Both the position numbers and the translations under genes were made by a program. Shown one piece after another: positions 10,753 through 19,676 of a stretch of 48,038 bases of DNA; the stretch's first letter is position 1, and each line of letters starts with the position of its first letter. The notes under the pieces are model-generated. The model saw nothing but the letters and a program-made list of their open reading frames with translations, made no database searches and was not told where the DNA came from. The DNA lies in assembly GCF_002157465.1 (NCBI RefSeq), contig NZ_NHOC01000006.1:31539-79576 (forward strand), given 5' to 3'. The stretch comes from Butyricicoccus porcorum. Its GTDB lineage: Bacteria > Bacillota > Clostridia > Oscillospirales > Butyricicoccaceae.

Positions 10753-11754
10753 TTATGCCTTGATCTTCTTGTATGCTTCGATAAAGGCCGGGATGACATC
10801 GAACAGATTGCCGACAATGCCGTAATCTGCTACTTCAAAGATCGGTGCCTCCTCGTCCTTGTTGATTGCAATGATGGTATCAGAACCGCTCATGCCGGCA
10901 ACGTGCTGAATTGCACCGGAAATGCCGCAGGCGATGTATACCTTCGGAGCAACGGTCTTGCCGGACTGGCCGACCTGATGTGCATGCGGCATCCAGCCTG
11001 CATCGACAACAGCACGGGAACAGCCAACGGTTGCGCCGAGAAGATCAGCCAGCTCACGGATGGTGGCAAAGCCTTCTGCACTGCCGACACCGCGGCCGCC
11101 GGATACGATAATGTCAGCCTCTTCCAGATTGACTGCTTCGGCAACTTCCTTGACACGCTCGACCAGCTTGGTGCGGATGGCATCTGCGGCAACATGGATG
11201 TCCTCGCGGATGATTTCACCGGTCTTATCTGCCTGATAGGGAGCCTTCTTGAAGACTGCCGGACGGACGGTACCCATCTGCGGACGGCATTCCGGGCACT
11301 CGATGGTAGCCATGAGGTTGCCGCCGAATGTCGGACGGGTCCATGCAATGCAGCCGGTCTCTTCGTCGATATCCAGTGCGGTGCAGTCAGCAGTCAGGCC
11401 GGTTTTCAGACGGCAGGATACACGCGGACCCATGTCACGGCCGTTGTTGGTTGCGCCAATGATGACGGTTTCCGGCTTGTGCTTCTGGATCAGCTCGAAC
11501 AGTGCCGTTGCAAAAGCATCGGTGGAATAATATTCGTACTCGTCGCCTTCTACCAGGATTGCGCTGTCGGCGCCATAGCAGATGGCATCCTTTGCCACGT
11601 GCTCGACATCCTTGCCGATGACGACAGCAACCAGCTTGCAGCCCTTTTTATCAGCCAGTTCTCTGGCCGGGTTGAGCAGCTCGAAGCCAACATTCTTGGC
11701 CTTGCCGCATTCTGTTTCAACGAACACCCAAATGTTCTGATATGCTTCACTCAT
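10753..11754 (-). CDS. etfA: Electron transfer flavoprotein alpha subunit
   Basis: A 333-residue EtfA. The C-terminal FAD-binding domain is clear: SGGRGVGSAEGF, GATVGCSRAVVDAGW, QVGQSGKTVAPKVYIACGISGAIQH and a final IINKDEEAPIFEVADYGI-like segment. The N-terminal half carries the alpha domain. There is no N-terminal ferredoxin-like extension, unlike some EtfA proteins of bifurcating complexes. It lies 16 bases after etfB and 90 before the acyl-CoA dehydrogenase. In this setting EtfAB could shuttle electrons between the lactate dehydrogenase, NAD(H), ferredoxin and the acyl-CoA dehydrogenase. Bifurcation or confurcation is inferred from the operon, not shown by one motif. Confidence 0.94.
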   Translation of the reverse strand: MSEAYQNIWVFVETECGKAKNVGFELLNPARELADKKGCKLVAVVIGKDVEHVAKDAICYGADSAILVEGDEYEYYSTDAFATALFELIQKHKPETVIIGATNNGRDMGPRVSCRLKTGLTADCTALDIDEETGCIAWTRPTFGGNLMATIECPECRPQMGTVRPAVFKKAPYQADKTGEIIREDIHVAADAIRTKLVERVKEVAEAVNLEEADIIVSGGRGVGSAEGFATIRELADLLGATVGCSRAVVDAGWMPHAHQVGQSGKTVAPKVYIACGISGAIQHVAGMSGSDTIIAINKDEEAPIFEVADYGIVGNLFDVIPAFIEAYKKIKA

Positions 11755-11770
11755 AATGGTTACCTCTCAA

Positions 11771-12571
11771 TCACAGGATCTTCGCATCAGTCAGCAGGGT
11801 TGCCAACTGTGCCGCAGCTTCGTCAGCCGGCAGACCGGCAATCTTCATGCCGTTCTTTTCGCGGCTCGGCGTATATGTGCTCTTGACCTTGGTGGGGGAG
11901 CCCTTCAGACCGCAGCGGGCAACATCAATCTTGAGGTCTTCCGCGGTCAGCACCGGAATCGGCTTTTTCTTTGCAGCCATCTTGCTGCGGATGGTCGGGT
12001 AACGCGGTTCTGTCGGGAGCTTGACAACTGTGACAACAGCCGGAAGGGAAGTGGTCATCAGGTCATAGCCCTCATCGCATTCACGCTTGACCTGGATTGC
12101 ACCGTCTTCGACGGTCAGATCCATCGCATAGGTGATCTGCGGCAGACCCAGATGCTCTGCCAGCTCAGGGCCAACCTGTGCTGTATCACCGTCGACAGCC
12201 TGCTTGCCGCAGAGAATCAGATCGAACGGTGCGCCTTCCTTTTCTTCCACTGCCTTGACGACATGGGAGAGGATAAAGCTGGTGGCGAGGGTATCCGAAC
12301 CGCCGAACTCCCTGCCGCTGACAAGATAGGCAGCATCTGCGCCGACAGACAGGCAGGTTTTGAGTGCATCAGCCGCCTGCTCCGGGCCCATGGATACAAC
12401 GACAACTTTGCCGCCGACTGCTTCCTTGATCTGGACGCCGGCTTCCAGCGCATAGGTATCAAACGGGTTTACGATGCTCGGTACGCCAGCGCGGACCAGA
12501 GTATGAGTTTCCGGATCAATCTTGATTTCGTTGGTATCCGGTACCTGCTTTACACAGACTAAGATATTCAT
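11771..12571 (-). CDS. etfB: Electron transfer flavoprotein beta subunit
   Basis: A 266-residue EtfB. The start MNILVCVKQVPDT is the family hallmark, followed by IVNPFDTYALEAGVQIKE, VVVVSMGPEQA and a nucleotide-binding stretch around DLILCGKQAVDGDTAQVGPELAEHLGLPQ. It pairs with EtfA encoded next. In bifurcating Etf complexes this subunit holds the FAD that meets NADH. It starts 36 bases after the lactate dehydrogenase gene; AGGAGGC lies ahead of the ATG. Confidence 0.95.
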   Translation of the reverse strand: MNILVCVKQVPDTNEIKIDPETHTLVRAGVPSIVNPFDTYALEAGVQIKEAVGGKVVVVSMGPEQAADALKTCLSVGADAAYLVSGREFGGSDTLATSFILSHVVKAVEEKEGAPFDLILCGKQAVDGDTAQVGPELAEHLGLPQITYAMDLTVEDGAIQVKRECDEGYDLMTTSLPAVVTVVKLPTEPRYPTIRSKMAAKKKPIPVLTAEDLKIDVARCGLKGSPTKVKSTYTPSREKNGMKIAGLPADEAAAQLATLLTDAKIL

Positions 12572-12606
12572 AGGACAGCCTCCTGTTTGTTCATTTAAAA
12601 TTCTGC

Positions 12607-14028
12607 TTACAGACGGTAGCAGACCTTGCCCGGATTGAGGATCATATTCGGGTCAAATACATGCTTGATGCCTTCCATCAGGCGCATGTTGGTTTCGCCG
12701 ACCGATTCGACCAGATACTTGATCTTGCCGGAGCCGATGCCGTGTTCGCCGGAAACCAGTCCGCCCAGTGCGGTAGCCTCTGCGTAGATCAGTTCGAAGA
12801 ACTTGTCAACGCGGGCCTTGAATTCGTCCTCAGTCAGGTCGTTGGAGCACTGATAGATGTGCAGATTGCCATCGCCTGCATGGCCGAAGCTCTTGATGGT
12901 CAGGCCGCACTCTTCGCCGGTCTTGTTGACATAAGCCAGATAGGATGCAATCTTGTTGACCGGAACGACAACGTCGCACTCGTCCAGCAGCTTGGTTTCC
13001 TCCATGATTGCTTCGAGGAAGCTGGAGCGGGCTGCCCATGCGTCCTTCATCTTGTTCGGCGTGTCGGCAACCAGGACGTCGATGGCACCGGCTTCCATAA
13101 CCAGTTCGGCTGCCTGCTCAATCAGGGCATCCAGCTCGTCTTCATTGTTGGCGTCCAGCGTGACAAGCAGATAAGCGCCGGCGGTAATGCCGTCAATGAC
13201 CTGCGGGAATACGCTGCGGCCGATATAGCGCTCGGACGACAGGACGATCTCGCGCTCCATAAATTCAAGCGCCTGCGGGTCCATATGTGCCATCTTAAAC
13301 TTCGGAACGGTGGAAATACAGGTGTCGAGATCCTCGAACGGGATAATCAGGCTGGCAACCTTCTTCGGCGCCGGGATAATTTTGAGGGTGAGTTCGGTGA
13401 TGATGCCCAGCGTGCCTTCCGAACCGATCATGAGGTTCAGCAGGGAGTAGCCGGAAGAGGTCTTGGAAACAGTTGCGCCGAGGTGGGTGATCTCGCCGGT
13501 CGGCAGAACAACGGTCATGGCGCGGACATAATCGCGCGTTGCACCGTACTTGACAGCACGCATGCCGCCTGCGTTTGTTGCGACGTTGCCGCCGACACAG
13601 GCAAACTTTTCACCCGGATCAGGCGGATACAGGAGACCCTTGCTGCTGCAGTCTTCCGCGAGGTCGTTGAGCAGCACGCCCGGCTGAATGCGGACGACAA
13701 AGTTTTCCAGATCGTATTCCAGAATCTGATTCATCTTGGTGGTGTCGATGAGCACGCCGCCGTACAGCGGAACTGCACCGCCTGCCAGACCGGTACCGGC
13801 GCCGCGCGGGGTAACCGGAATCTTGTTTTCATTGCAAATCTTCATGACTGCGGCAACCTCTTCGGTGCTGCGCGGCACAACGACGCAGTCAGGAGCATGG
13901 GTGCCATAAATCGGCATTTCGTCCTTGCTGTAGTCCGGATTGATGTCCTCGCCGGTAATCACATTTCCGGGAGCAGCTGCCTGCAGCTGTTCAATGATTT
14001 CAGCTGTCAATGTGTTGTAAGTACTCAT
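12607..14028 (-). CDS. FAD-linked D-lactate/glycolate-type dehydrogenase (GlcD/LctD-like)
   Basis: A 473-residue oxidoreductase of the FAD-binding PCMH plus FAD-linked-oxidase C family. The N-terminal PCMH domain shows PRGAGTGLAGGAVPLYGG at about 95-112 and GGNVATNAGGMRAVKYG. The C-terminal domain has a metal/substrate-binding stretch SFGHAGDGNLHIY and GLVSGEHGIGSGK. Position directly ahead of etfBA and after a lactate permease argues for lactate oxidation to pyruvate, as in the Ldh-EtfAB complex known from Acetobacterium woodii and from lactate-using butyrate producers. Stereospecificity cannot be read from sequence. Glycolate or 2-hydroxyglutarate are the other substrates of the family. Confidence 0.9.
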   Translation of the reverse strand: MSTYNTLTAEIIEQLQAAAPGNVITGEDINPDYSKDEMPIYGTHAPDCVVVPRSTEEVAAVMKICNENKIPVTPRGAGTGLAGGAVPLYGGVLIDTTKMNQILEYDLENFVVRIQPGVLLNDLAEDCSSKGLLYPPDPGEKFACVGGNVATNAGGMRAVKYGATRDYVRAMTVVLPTGEITHLGATVSKTSSGYSLLNLMIGSEGTLGIITELTLKIIPAPKKVASLIIPFEDLDTCISTVPKFKMAHMDPQALEFMEREIVLSSERYIGRSVFPQVIDGITAGAYLLVTLDANNEDELDALIEQAAELVMEAGAIDVLVADTPNKMKDAWAARSSFLEAIMEETKLLDECDVVVPVNKIASYLAYVNKTGEECGLTIKSFGHAGDGNLHIYQCSNDLTEDEFKARVDKFFELIYAEATALGGLVSGEHGIGSGKIKYLVESVGETNMRLMEGIKHVFDPNMILNPGKVCYRL

Positions 14029-14071
14029 ATAAATTCCCTCCTACTCAAAATTGAGTTATTATTTAAAACAA

Positions 14072-15613
14072 TCACAGGATCAGCGAGCCTGCAAAGCAGA
14101 CAATGCCTGCAAGAATGACGTATGCAACACAGTATTTAATGGATATTTTCAGAATCTGGCTGTCTGAATTGGGCTGGTTGATTGCGCCGACGCCGATTGC
14201 AATCGACTGCGGACAGATCATCTTGCCGATGCAGGCACCGACCGTATTTGCGGATGCGAGCCAGGCTGCATTGATGCCGAGGGCGGATGCGGTTTCTGCC
14301 TGCAGACCGCCGAACAGAACCGTTGTAGATGTACCGGAACCAGTGACGAATGCACCCAGTGCACCGATCAGCGGGGCAACGAACGGATAATAGTGGCCGG
14401 TTGCCGCGACGAAGAACTTCGCGATGTCGGAGATCATGCCGCTGTGGCTCATGACCTTGGCGAGTGCGAGAACCGAGCAGATGGTCAGAATGGTCTTGGC
14501 CATGCTCACCATTGTCTTTTTAAAGACCTTCCACATCGTGGAAAAGGATGCGCCCTGGACAAGGCCGCCGATAATCGCAGCGATAAAGATCAGGATACCG
14601 GGTGTGTTGACCCAGCTGAAGCTCAGCGTTGAGGTATCATCGCCGGCATAAACATGTACCGTGGATTTGAACTGTGCCAGGAAATCGTGAATCGGCGGAA
14701 TCAGGCTGGATGTTACCATCAGCAGAACAAAGATCAGCAGGAACGGCATCCATGCGCGGATGGCCTCGCCCAATGCAATCGATTTGTTCGATTCGCTCTT
14801 TTCAGCGGAGATACAAAATTCTGCCGGAGGATTGCGGTTGAAAATGCGGGAAGCGATGACGGTGCCAACCATGCAGCAGATGGAGCCCAGAATATCCGGC
14901 AGTTCTGCGCCGAGGAAATGGGATGCCAGATAGAACGGAACCACAAAGCAAAGGCTGGAGATCAGCGTTGTCGGGATCATGCCTTTGAGACCCTTGAACC
15001 CCTTGCCGCACATGGCGACCATGACAAACGGGGTGATGAACATAAACAGCGACAGCTGGAGGCCGGTGGCACTGGCCAGTGTCGGGACATCCACACCGGT
15101 GACAGAGCCGAGTGTCGTTGTCGGAACGCCTACCGAACCGAATGCTGTCGGAGCAGCATTCGCGACCAGACAAACGACGGCGGAAAAGATCGGCTCAAAG
15201 CCCAATGCGACCAGCATGCTTGCGGGAATGGCAACGGCGGTGCCAAAACCTGCCATGCCTTCCATAAAGCCACCGAAACCCCAGGCGATAATCAAAACAA
15301 GAACACGCTTATCGTTGGACACCATCGTAAGCATCTGCTTGATTTTATCCATCGCCTTGGTTTCGAGTGTCAGGTTATACGTGAACATCGCTGCCACGAT
15401 AACCAAGCAGATCGGCCAAAGAGCATTCAGAATGCCTTCGACACAAGCGGTAGCCATATTGATGGCACTGAACTTCCAGATCATCATAGAAGCGATGATG
15501 CCAACAATCAGTGCGATGGGACAGGCGCGATAGCCGGGCATCTTCAGTACGGCCAATGCGATGATCAGCCAAATGATAGGCAGCATCGCAAGGATAAACT
15601 TCAGAAACAGCAT
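14072..15613 (-). CDS. lctP: L-lactate permease (LctP/LldP family)
   Basis: A 513-residue polytopic membrane protein of the lactate permease family, importing lactate with protons. Signature segments include GFGGFMEGMAGFGTAVAIPASML, NAAPTAFGSVGVPTTTLG and, near the C-terminus, FVTGSGTSTTVLFG plus ICPQSIAIGVGA. I chose the ATG at 15613 because TAAAGGAGAG lies seven bases upstream. A frame extension to 15718 would add a non-hydrophobic leader with no ribosome site and would cross a candidate operator. It is first in the lactate operon, 43 bases ahead of the dehydrogenase gene. Confidence 0.94.
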   Translation of the reverse strand: MLFLKFILAMLPIIWLIIALAVLKMPGYRACPIALIVGIIASMMIWKFSAINMATACVEGILNALWPICLVIVAAMFTYNLTLETKAMDKIKQMLTMVSNDKRVLVLIIAWGFGGFMEGMAGFGTAVAIPASMLVALGFEPIFSAVVCLVANAAPTAFGSVGVPTTTLGSVTGVDVPTLASATGLQLSLFMFITPFVMVAMCGKGFKGLKGMIPTTLISSLCFVVPFYLASHFLGAELPDILGSICCMVGTVIASRIFNRNPPAEFCISAEKSESNKSIALGEAIRAWMPFLLIFVLLMVTSSLIPPIHDFLAQFKSTVHVYAGDDTSTLSFSWVNTPGILIFIAAIIGGLVQGASFSTMWKVFKKTMVSMAKTILTICSVLALAKVMSHSGMISDIAKFFVAATGHYYPFVAPLIGALGAFVTGSGTSTTVLFGGLQAETASALGINAAWLASANTVGACIGKMICPQSIAIGVGAINQPNSDSQILKISIKYCVAYVILAGIVCFAGSLIL

Positions 15614-16052
15614 ATTACTACTCTCCTTTACTGCATCTCTTTCGGGCAAATTGGCATTACCAATTTTCGAATTAAATTCTGCGATAATCCTGCCACTCTC
15701 AAGATTATGCAAATTCAATTGCCGAATTTCGCAAATTCTGCCGGATTATATTGGACAATATTCGCTTTGTGTCCAAAAATAACGGGAAGAATCTGAGGAT
15801 TGCAGCTGCGCACCGTTAAATTGGTACTACCTTCTACATGTTTTATTCTACAACTGGATTTTTTGAAAATCAAGAGCAATCGGCGAAGTTTTCCAATGCC
15901 GGAAAAAACCGGGTTGGCACACGGAAAAAGCGACAAAACAGCACTTTCTGTCGATTGCTTTGCAAATAACAGATTTTTTATTTCCAAAAATGAACAAAAA
16001 GCGGAAGGGGGAAAAGAAAATTTCGGCACAATTGCACAAACGGTGGCAGGCC
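15614..16052. other. Non-coding region between lctP and the gntR terminator
   Basis: About 440 bases with no supportable gene. It holds the putative lctP promoter and operators (15648-15831), then an A/T-rich stretch to the gntR terminator in which I see only short open frames without ribosome sites. Confidence 0.6.
15648..15831 (-). promoter_or_regulatory. lctP control region with two PdhR/LldR-like operator candidates
   Basis: Operator candidate at 15648-15666: AAATTGG, five bases, CCAATTT, a perfect palindrome close to the AATTGGT-N3-ACCAATT site of FadR-subfamily regulators such as PdhR and LldR. A second, partial match (AATTGGTACTACC) lies at 15819-15831, so the two sites flank the promoter region. 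Between them on the minus strand is a TATAAT (15745-15750) with TGGACA 19 bases upstream, and a 7-bp inverted repeat, TTGGACA/TGTCCAA, at 15751-15776 overlaps that -35. The regulator would be the GntR protein encoded upstream. Confidence 0.65.
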
Positions 16053-16088
16053 AACAAAAAACCGCAGTTCTGCATCGCAGAACTGCGG
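16053..16088 (-). terminator. Intrinsic terminator of gntR
   Basis: A perfect 12-bp stem, CCGCAGTTCTGC (16062-16073) with GCAGAACTGCGG (16077-16088) and a 3-base loop, followed on the minus strand by six T residues. It separates gntR from the permease operon, which therefore needs its own promoter. Confidence 0.92.
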
Positions 16089-16134
16089 AGGAAGGGGTTG
16101 AATCACGGATCAGTCAGGTTTAGATCAATCAGGT

Positions 16135-16875
16135 TTAAATGATATAATCCGGACAATCCGGCTCCTGATCGGAAAAATCCGGATGTTTTTGTTCGAATTT
16201 GATGACATGCTCCTTGACAATTTCAAAGTGCTGTTCCATCGCTTCGTATGCGCGCGGCGCGTCGTGCGTCAGCAGACCGTTGTAAATGTCCCAGTGTGCG
16301 GCGCGCAGCGCCTTGGAACGACGGCGGTCAGCGAGAATCGAGGTGCGCAGGTTTTTGATAAAGATATCCAATAGGTCACTCATCAGCTGTGTAAGATAGA
16401 TCATCAGGGTGTTATGTGACGCGTGAATCAGAATGCGATGGAATTCCACATCCAGCTTTGCGTTGCTTTTGAGACTCATCGGCTCATCCATTCGTTGCAG
16501 GACATCGTGCAGGCGTTCCAGTTCCTCCGGCGTGATATTCTGTACTGCCAGCGTGAGTGCTTCAAATTCCATGGCGCGGCGGATGTCAAAGATTTCGTTA
16601 TAGCTGATGTCGCGCAGAACCATCAGCATATTAAAAGACTGCGTAAAATAACCGTGCGGATCGCAGCAGATATAATTGCCGGAGCCCTGAAGACTTTTGA
16701 CAAACCCCATCATTTCCAGCATACGGATTGCTTCGCGGACGGAATTGCGGCTCACGCCCAGCTGTTCTGCGATATCCCGTTCGGCAGGCAGTTTGTAGCC
16801 GATACCGATTTCTCCGCTGAGTATTTTGCCTTTAAAATAATCGAATACGACTCTGTATGCTTTTTTTTCAACCAT
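16135..16875 (-). CDS. GntR family regulator, FadR/FCD subfamily (LldR/PdhR-like)
   Basis: A 246-residue repressor with an N-terminal winged helix-turn-helix (AYRVVFDYFKGKILSGEIGI, LPAERDIAEQLGVSRNSVREAIRMLE over about residues 30-60) and an all-helical FCD effector domain. That domain has the metal/carboxylate-binding pattern DVEFHRILIHASHN and a late His. FCD regulators of this kind sense lactate, pyruvate or related acids. It sits directly upstream of lctP in the same direction, so it probably controls the lactate operon through the AATTGG palindromes. I chose the ATG at 16875, with AGGTGA just upstream; a GTG three codons earlier has no separate ribosome site. Confidence 0.9.
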   Translation of the reverse strand: MVEKKAYRVVFDYFKGKILSGEIGIGYKLPAERDIAEQLGVSRNSVREAIRMLEMMGFVKSLQGSGNYICCDPHGYFTQSFNMLMVLRDISYNEIFDIRRAMEFEALTLAVQNITPEELERLHDVLQRMDEPMSLKSNAKLDVEFHRILIHASHNTLMIYLTQLMSDLLDIFIKNLRTSILADRRRSKALRAAHWDIYNGLLTHDAPRAYEAMEQHFEIVKEHVIKFEQKHPDFSDQEPDCPDYII

Positions 16876-16942
16876 ATTGTTCACCTGTGTCTTTTATGAT
16901 GGGATAACGCGCAGTGCGAAATATCCTGAATAAACATAAATC

Positions 16943-16972
16943 ATTATATTGGATTTGAACACCGTTTGTAAA
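16943..16972 (-). promoter_or_regulatory. Promoter of gntR
   Basis: On the minus strand TTTACA (16967-16972), 18 bases, then TATAAT (16943-16948), giving a leader of about 65 bases before the ATG. The bases upstream to the tRNA terminator are A/T-rich and contain no gene I can support. Confidence 0.7.
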
Positions 16973-17146
16973 TATATAAAAGTATAAATAATTTGTACTT
17001 TTTCATAACGAAATGTAGATAGAATGGCACACATACAGTACGAAAGTAAACAGAAAAGACAGAAAGAGAGTAAAACAGGACAAAAAGCGGGGGATGCCAA
17101 AAACGGGCGTATGCATATCCGCTGGATTGTATCCGGTGCCATGACA

Positions 17147-17183
17147 TGAAAAAAGACGAACGATGAGAATCAATCGTTCGTCT
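17147..17183 (-). terminator. Intrinsic terminator of the tRNA-Pro gene
   Basis: AGACGAACGAT (17154-17164) pairs with ATCGTTCGTCT (17173-17183) around an 8-base loop, followed on the minus strand by TTTTTT. It begins 6 bases after the tRNA CCA end. Confidence 0.93.
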
Positions 17184-17188
17184 GAAGA

Positions 17189-17265
17189 TGGTCGAGGTGG
17201 CGGGACTTGAACCCACGGCCTCTGCGTCCCGAACGCAGCGCTCTACCAAACTGAGCCACACCTCG
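17189..17265 (-). tRNA. tRNA-Pro, anticodon CGG
   Basis: A 77-base cloverleaf including an encoded CCA. The acceptor stem CGAGGTG (minus-strand 5' end at 17265) pairs with CACCTCG. The D arm contains AGTTTGGTAGAG. The anticodon stem CTGCG/CGCAG encloses the loop TTCGGGA with anticodon CGG. The T arm has GTTCAAGTC. It is a single-gene transcription unit with its own promoter and terminator. Confidence 0.97.
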
Positions 17266-17304
17266 TTATTCTGTTTCGCAACCTTTCTCGCTGCAACGAA
17301 AATT

Positions 17305-17333
17305 ATTATATCAGGCATCTGTTGGAATGTCAA
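17305..17333 (-). promoter_or_regulatory. Consensus promoter of tRNA-Pro
   Basis: On the minus strand TTGACA (17328-17333) and TATAAT (17305-17310) with a 17-base spacer, an exact match to the housekeeping sigma consensus, ending about 40 bases before the tRNA 5' end. Confidence 0.92.
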
Positions 17334-17496
17334 CAATTATTTTCTGGTTTTGCAAAGTTTTTTCGCGTTTGCCTTTTTGATGGCAGGAAAAGATGCTGCT
17401 CTGAAAGACAGACAGGGATATGACATGCCATATGCATGACAAAAATCGGAAAAAGCGGATATCTGGTCGGGGATTTTAGTAATTTTGTCTATAATC

Positions 17497-17525
17497 TTGA
17501 GAGTGTCTGGTTTTTTTGTTATAAT
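17497..17525 (+). promoter_or_regulatory. Promoter of the recJ-rel housekeeping operon
   Basis: TTGAGA (17497-17502), 17-base spacer, TATAAT (17520-17525), then a leader of about 25 bases with AGAGGAG ahead of the recJ ATG. It is back-to-back with the tRNA-Pro promoter. Confidence 0.88.
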
Positions 17526-17557
17526 ATCTTTGAATTAAAATAAAAAGAGGAGTTGCA

Positions 17558-19672
17558 ATGAAATCGAAAAAATGGAATATTGCTGCACCGAATCGCGAGA
17601 AGATCCGAAATCTCTCGCGTCAGTGCGGATATGCGCCATTGACTGCCGCTGTTTTGTGCGCACGCGGGCTGGATACACCGGAACAGGCAGCTGAATTTCT
17701 CTCTTGCGACCTGTCCGGGCTGCATGATCCGTTGCTGTTGCCCGATATGCAGGCGGCTGTGGACACCATTCGCACTGCAATCCTGCGCGGGGAACACATT
17801 GCGGTATTCGGTGATTACGATGTCGACGGCATTACATCAACCTGTGTGCTTATCCGGTATCTGAAAAGCCAGGGCGCAACATGCAGCTACTACATCCCGG
17901 ATCGGCTCACGGAGGGCTATGGCCTGAATAAGAAGGCGTTGCTGGAGCTGCGGAACAGAGGAGTTTCTCTGGTCGTGACCGTCGATTCCGGCATTACTGC
18001 GGCGGAGGAAATCGCCTATGCGCGCCAGATCGGCCTGAAGGTAGTTGTCACCGACCACCATGAATGCAAGGACAGCCTGCCGGATGCCATCGCCGTGGTC
18101 AACCCGAAGCGTGCTGACAGCACCTACCCGTTTAAGGATCTTGCGGGTGTCGGTGTGGTGTTCAAGCTGATCTGTGCACTCGCCGGGTCGGCGCAGCTGG
18201 GGAGCATTCTGGCATCCTATCTGGATCTGGTTGCCGTCGGCACCATTGCCGATGTTATGACGTTACAGGGCGAGAACCGCGTGATTGTTGCCAACGGTCT
18301 GCGGGTTCTCCAGCAGACACACAATCCCGGCCTGCGCATGCTGATGCGCGAATCCGGTGTGGAAACGCGCCGCATGACCTCGACGATTGTCAGCTTTACC
18401 CTCGCACCGCGTATCAATGCCGCCGGGCGTATGGGCTGCGCCGATCAGGCGGCAGAGCTGTTTCTGACAGACAACCCGCTGCGTGCACAGGAGATTGCCG
18501 CTATGCTGTGCTGTCAGAATAAAGAGCGGCAAAATGCGGAAAATGCCATTTTAAAGCAGGCGTTTGATGTGCTTCAAAAAGAATATGACCCGCAGGTCGA
18601 CCGTATGATTGTGCTGTGGGGGGAAAATTGGCATCACGGTGTCATCGGCATTGTCTCGTCCCGCATTTCCGATCGGTATGGCTGTCCGACTGTCCTCATT
18701 TCGCTTGATGGCGATCAGGGCAAGGGCTCCGGCCGTTCCGTGGGCGGGTTCAACCTGTTCGAAGCGCTGGAAAACAGCGCACAATACCTCGAAAAATTCG
18801 GCGGGCACGCGCTGGCAGCCGGTCTTACCATCAGCCGAGATCAATTGCCTGCGTTCAAGCAAAGCATCTGCGCATATGCGCGCGAAAACATTCATGACGA
18901 AGATTTGATGCCGGTTGTCGACATCGACTGTCTGATTACGCCGGATGATATTTCTCTCGAAGCTATTCGTGATCTTGGCATTCTCGAACCGTATGGCATG
19001 GGAAACCGCGAGCCGGTGTTTGCCGTCCGGGAGCTTACAGTGGAGGAAATCACCCCGATTTCCAGTGACCGACATCTGAAAATGTCGCTTATCAAGGGCG
19101 GCAGGCGGTTTACTGCCATGCTGTTCGGCACAGGCTCCGGTGGATGCCCGGTTGTACAGGGTGATGTCGTGGATGCTGCGTTCAGTCTGGAAATCAACAC
19201 CTTCCGCGGGCGGCAGGACATTCAACTGATGCTGAAGGATATCCGCCTGAGTGATTGCGAGCTGGAAAAGGATCACTATTACTTGTCTGTATATTCTGCC
19301 TTTATCAATGGGAAGGAGCTGACAGACCGGCAGGTGAATGACATGTATCCGGACAGAGCAGATCTGGTTGCTGTCTGGCGTCATATTATTTCGCGTGCGG
19401 AAGCAGGCAAGCTGACAGCACCGTACAACACCCTTTCCCGGCGCATTTCCTATGAATCGCGCCGCTGTATCAACATCGGAAAGCTGTTTGTCTGTCTGGA
19501 TGTCTTTTCCGAGAGCTGCCTGCTGAGCTATCATTTCAAAAACAACCTGCTACATATCAGGCTGCGGCCCTTCAAGGGAAAAGCGGATATCACGAAATCC
19601 GTGGTTCTCGCAACCCTGCGGCAGAGAAAACAACAGAGTACGGCCGATCATTCGATCACAGCCGGGGAGTAA
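17558..19672 (+). CDS. recJ: Single-stranded-DNA-specific 5'-3' exonuclease RecJ
   Basis: Degrades single-stranded DNA 5' to 3' in recombination and mismatch repair. The 704-residue protein has the DHH phosphoesterase core: VFGDYDVDGITSTCVL (about 87-102), VTVDSGITAAEEI and VVTDHHECKDSLPDA with the DHH triad. The DHHA1 domain follows (GRSVGGFNLFEAL, KFGGHALAAGLTI), then the OB domain (AMLFGTG region). An extra C-terminal stretch of about 140 residues follows the OB domain, as in many Firmicutes RecJ proteins. It ends 4 bases before rel and is the first gene of the operon. Confidence 0.95.
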   Translation: MKSKKWNIAAPNREKIRNLSRQCGYAPLTAAVLCARGLDTPEQAAEFLSCDLSGLHDPLLLPDMQAAVDTIRTAILRGEHIAVFGDYDVDGITSTCVLIRYLKSQGATCSYYIPDRLTEGYGLNKKALLELRNRGVSLVVTVDSGITAAEEIAYARQIGLKVVVTDHHECKDSLPDAIAVVNPKRADSTYPFKDLAGVGVVFKLICALAGSAQLGSILASYLDLVAVGTIADVMTLQGENRVIVANGLRVLQQTHNPGLRMLMRESGVETRRMTSTIVSFTLAPRINAAGRMGCADQAAELFLTDNPLRAQEIAAMLCCQNKERQNAENAILKQAFDVLQKEYDPQVDRMIVLWGENWHHGVIGIVSSRISDRYGCPTVLISLDGDQGKGSGRSVGGFNLFEALENSAQYLEKFGGHALAAGLTISRDQLPAFKQSICAYARENIHDEDLMPVVDIDCLITPDDISLEAIRDLGILEPYGMGNREPVFAVRELTVEEITPISSDRHLKMSLIKGGRRFTAMLFGTGSGGCPVVQGDVVDAAFSLEINTFRGRQDIQLMLKDIRLSDCELEKDHYYLSVYSAFINGKELTDRQVNDMYPDRADLVAVWRHIISRAEAGKLTAPYNTLSRRISYESRRCINIGKLFVCLDVFSESCLLSYHFKNNLLHIRLRPFKGKADITKSVVLATLRQRKQQSTADHSITAGE

Positions 19673-19676
19673 GCGT

